A stretch of 5,390 nt of DNA, from positions 1-5,390 of the forward strand of contig JACMJD010000053.1 of assembly GCA_014380825.1 (NCBI GenBank). The letters are read 5' to 3'. The position numbers and the translations under genes were made by a program. The notes under the pieces are model-generated. The model was not told where the DNA came from. It saw only the letters and a program-made list of their open reading frames with translations, and did not search any database. Source of the DNA: Phycisphaerae bacterium. GTDB lineage: Bacteria > Planctomycetota > Phycisphaerae > Tepidisphaerales > Tepidisphaeraceae. Below are positions 4,654-5,390 of the stretch, piece after piece; position 1 is the stretch's first letter, and each line of letters opens with the position of its first letter.

Positions 4654-5390
4654 GTGGCATTGAAGTTAAGCGATCTGGCTTCACAGGCAGGCGAATGGCT
4701 CCGCGGAAGCGGGCCGATGAGTGAAATCGTCATCTCGTCGCGCATTCGCCTGGCGCGAAACCTGGCCAACCAACGCTTTCTAAGCAAGTGCACGCGACAT
4801 CAGCGGCAGGCGATCGAACACAAAACGCGCGACACAGTGTTGTCCGCCAATCTCGCGCCGCAGGTGTTGTACGTCGATCTTGATCAGGCGCCGGACATCG
4901 ATCGGCAGCTTCTGGTCGAACGTCATCTCATCAGCAAACCCCACGCGACCGCCGAAGGCGCACGCGGTGTTGCGGTCGGCGAGAACGAGACGCTCTCGAT
5001 CATGGTGAACGAAGAAGATCACCTGCGCATTCAGGTGCTCCGCAGCGGCCTGCAACTTGAAGAGGCGTGGGAACAGATCAGCAAGATCGATGACGCGCTG
5101 GAAGCGAAACTCGATTACGCCTTCCACCCGCGTTTCGGCTACATGACCGCCTGCCCGACCAACGTCGGCACCGGCATCCGCGTGAGCGTGATGCTTCATC
5201 TGCCCGCGCTGAAGCTCACCGGCGAAATCGAAAAAGTTTTCCGCGCGGCAAAGGACATGCGACTGGCCGTGCGCGGCTTGTATGGCGAAGGCACCGAAGC
5301 GACCGGCGACTTCTATCAGATCAGCAATCAGACGACGCTGGGCAAGACCGAAGAAGACATCATCTCCGACTTCAAGCACCTGGTGATTCC
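4654..5390 (+). CDS. mcsB: Protein-arginine kinase McsB, N-terminal part (cut by window edge)
   Basis: Translation from GTG4654 stays open to the window end: 245 residues of a family usually about 350 long, so most of the phosphagen-kinase-like catalytic domain is present. Landmarks are ISSRIRLARN (27-36), the nucleotide-binding arginine motif; ERHLISKPHA (89-98); VNEEDHLRIQ (118-127); TACPTNVGTGIRVSVMLHLP (165-184) with the active-site-loop cysteine C167; and GEGTEATGDFYQISNQ (211-226) with the acidic E212. These match McsB rather than creatine or arginine kinases of animals. McsB uses ATP to phosphorylate arginine side chains of proteins; in Bacillus this inactivates CtsR and marks misfolded proteins for ClpCP. 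The missing C-terminal third would hold the phosphoarginine-binding and dimer region. It follows mcsA by 17 bases in an operon. No active-site residue I can check is altered. Confidence 0.95.
   Translation, partial: MALKLSDLASQAGEWLRGSGPMSEIVISSRIRLARNLANQRFLSKCTRHQRQAIEHKTRDTVLSANLAPQVLYVDLDQAPDIDRQLLVERHLISKPHATAEGARGVAVGENETLSIMVNEEDHLRIQVLRSGLQLEEAWEQISKIDDALEAKLDYAFHPRFGYMTACPTNVGTGIRVSVMLHLPALKLTGEIEKVFRAAKDMRLAVRGLYGEGTEATGDFYQISNQTTLGKTEEDIISDFKHLVI

Noticed and set aside
3878..4684. Minus-strand open frame of 268 codons spanning the pterin-synthase end, the intergenic gap and all of mcsA
   Set aside because: It is antisense to two genes with clear family motifs, shows no recognisable domain itself and is Arg/Gln/Leu-rich, as expected from the complement of GC-rich coding sequence.
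4780..5379. Minus-strand open frame of 199 codons opposite mcsB
   Set aside because: It mirrors conserved McsB codons and shows no family features of its own.
1..5390. A novel defence, mobile or biosynthetic system
   Set aside because: All six genes fall into recognised families with ordinary length and similar base use. There are no transposase, integrase, repeat-array or toxin-antitoxin signatures and no islands of differing composition that I can see.

Overview
The window is a GC-rich, gene-dense piece of bacterial chromosome with six protein genes and no mobile element, RNA gene or CRISPR array that I can see. Shine-Dalgarno sequences are weak, several starts look like GTG or TTG, and a McsA/McsB-type pair sits beside a DUF2079 membrane protein and an ECF sigma factor. 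That mix suggests a Gram-negative-type, GC-rich lineage, with Planctomycetota (perhaps Phycisphaerae-like) as my best guess. No rRNA or other taxonomic marker is present, so this is tentative.

Layout. The left edge (411 to 1, minus strand) is the N-terminal 137 residues of an ECF-type RNA polymerase sigma factor, cut by the window boundary. A 148-base divergent intergenic region (412-559) follows, holding a 13-base-period direct repeat and a nest of overlapping inverted repeats. Next (plus strand, to 2092) is a roughly 508-510-residue polytopic membrane protein of the DUF2079 family. It converges on trpE (3640 to 2099, minus strand), and only six bases separate the two stop codons. Divergent from trpE is a 120-residue protein of the 6-pyruvoyl-tetrahydropterin synthase/QueD family (3667-4029). 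It lacks the family's catalytic cysteine and carries an ExxHGH motif, the signature reported for PTPS-III enzymes that stand in for FolB in folate synthesis. After a 112-base gap with a good sigma70-like promoter come an McsA-like zinc/UVR-motif protein (4142-4636) and the N-terminal two thirds of the protein-arginine kinase McsB (4654 to beyond 5390). These two are almost certainly one operon.

How the genes relate. mcsA and mcsB form a clear functional unit: McsA-type proteins activate McsB, which phosphorylates arginines on proteins and in Firmicutes marks them for ClpCP. No CtsR operator or CIRCE element is visible in front of the pair, and ctsR and clpC are not in the window. trpE makes anthranilate from chorismate for tryptophan synthesis, but no trpG or other trp gene adjoins it. 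The pterin enzyme would belong to folate (or, less likely, queuosine) synthesis. The sigma factor and the DUF2079 gene share a divergent control region, which is the only hint of a link between them.

The region is mostly ordinary core metabolism and protein quality control. I found no convincing undescribed multi-gene system. The points most worth a second look are the cysteine-less ExxHGH pterin synthase, the McsAB pair without visible CtsR control, the altered second zinc site in the McsA-like protein, and the compact inverted-repeat nest between the sigma factor and the DUF2079 gene.
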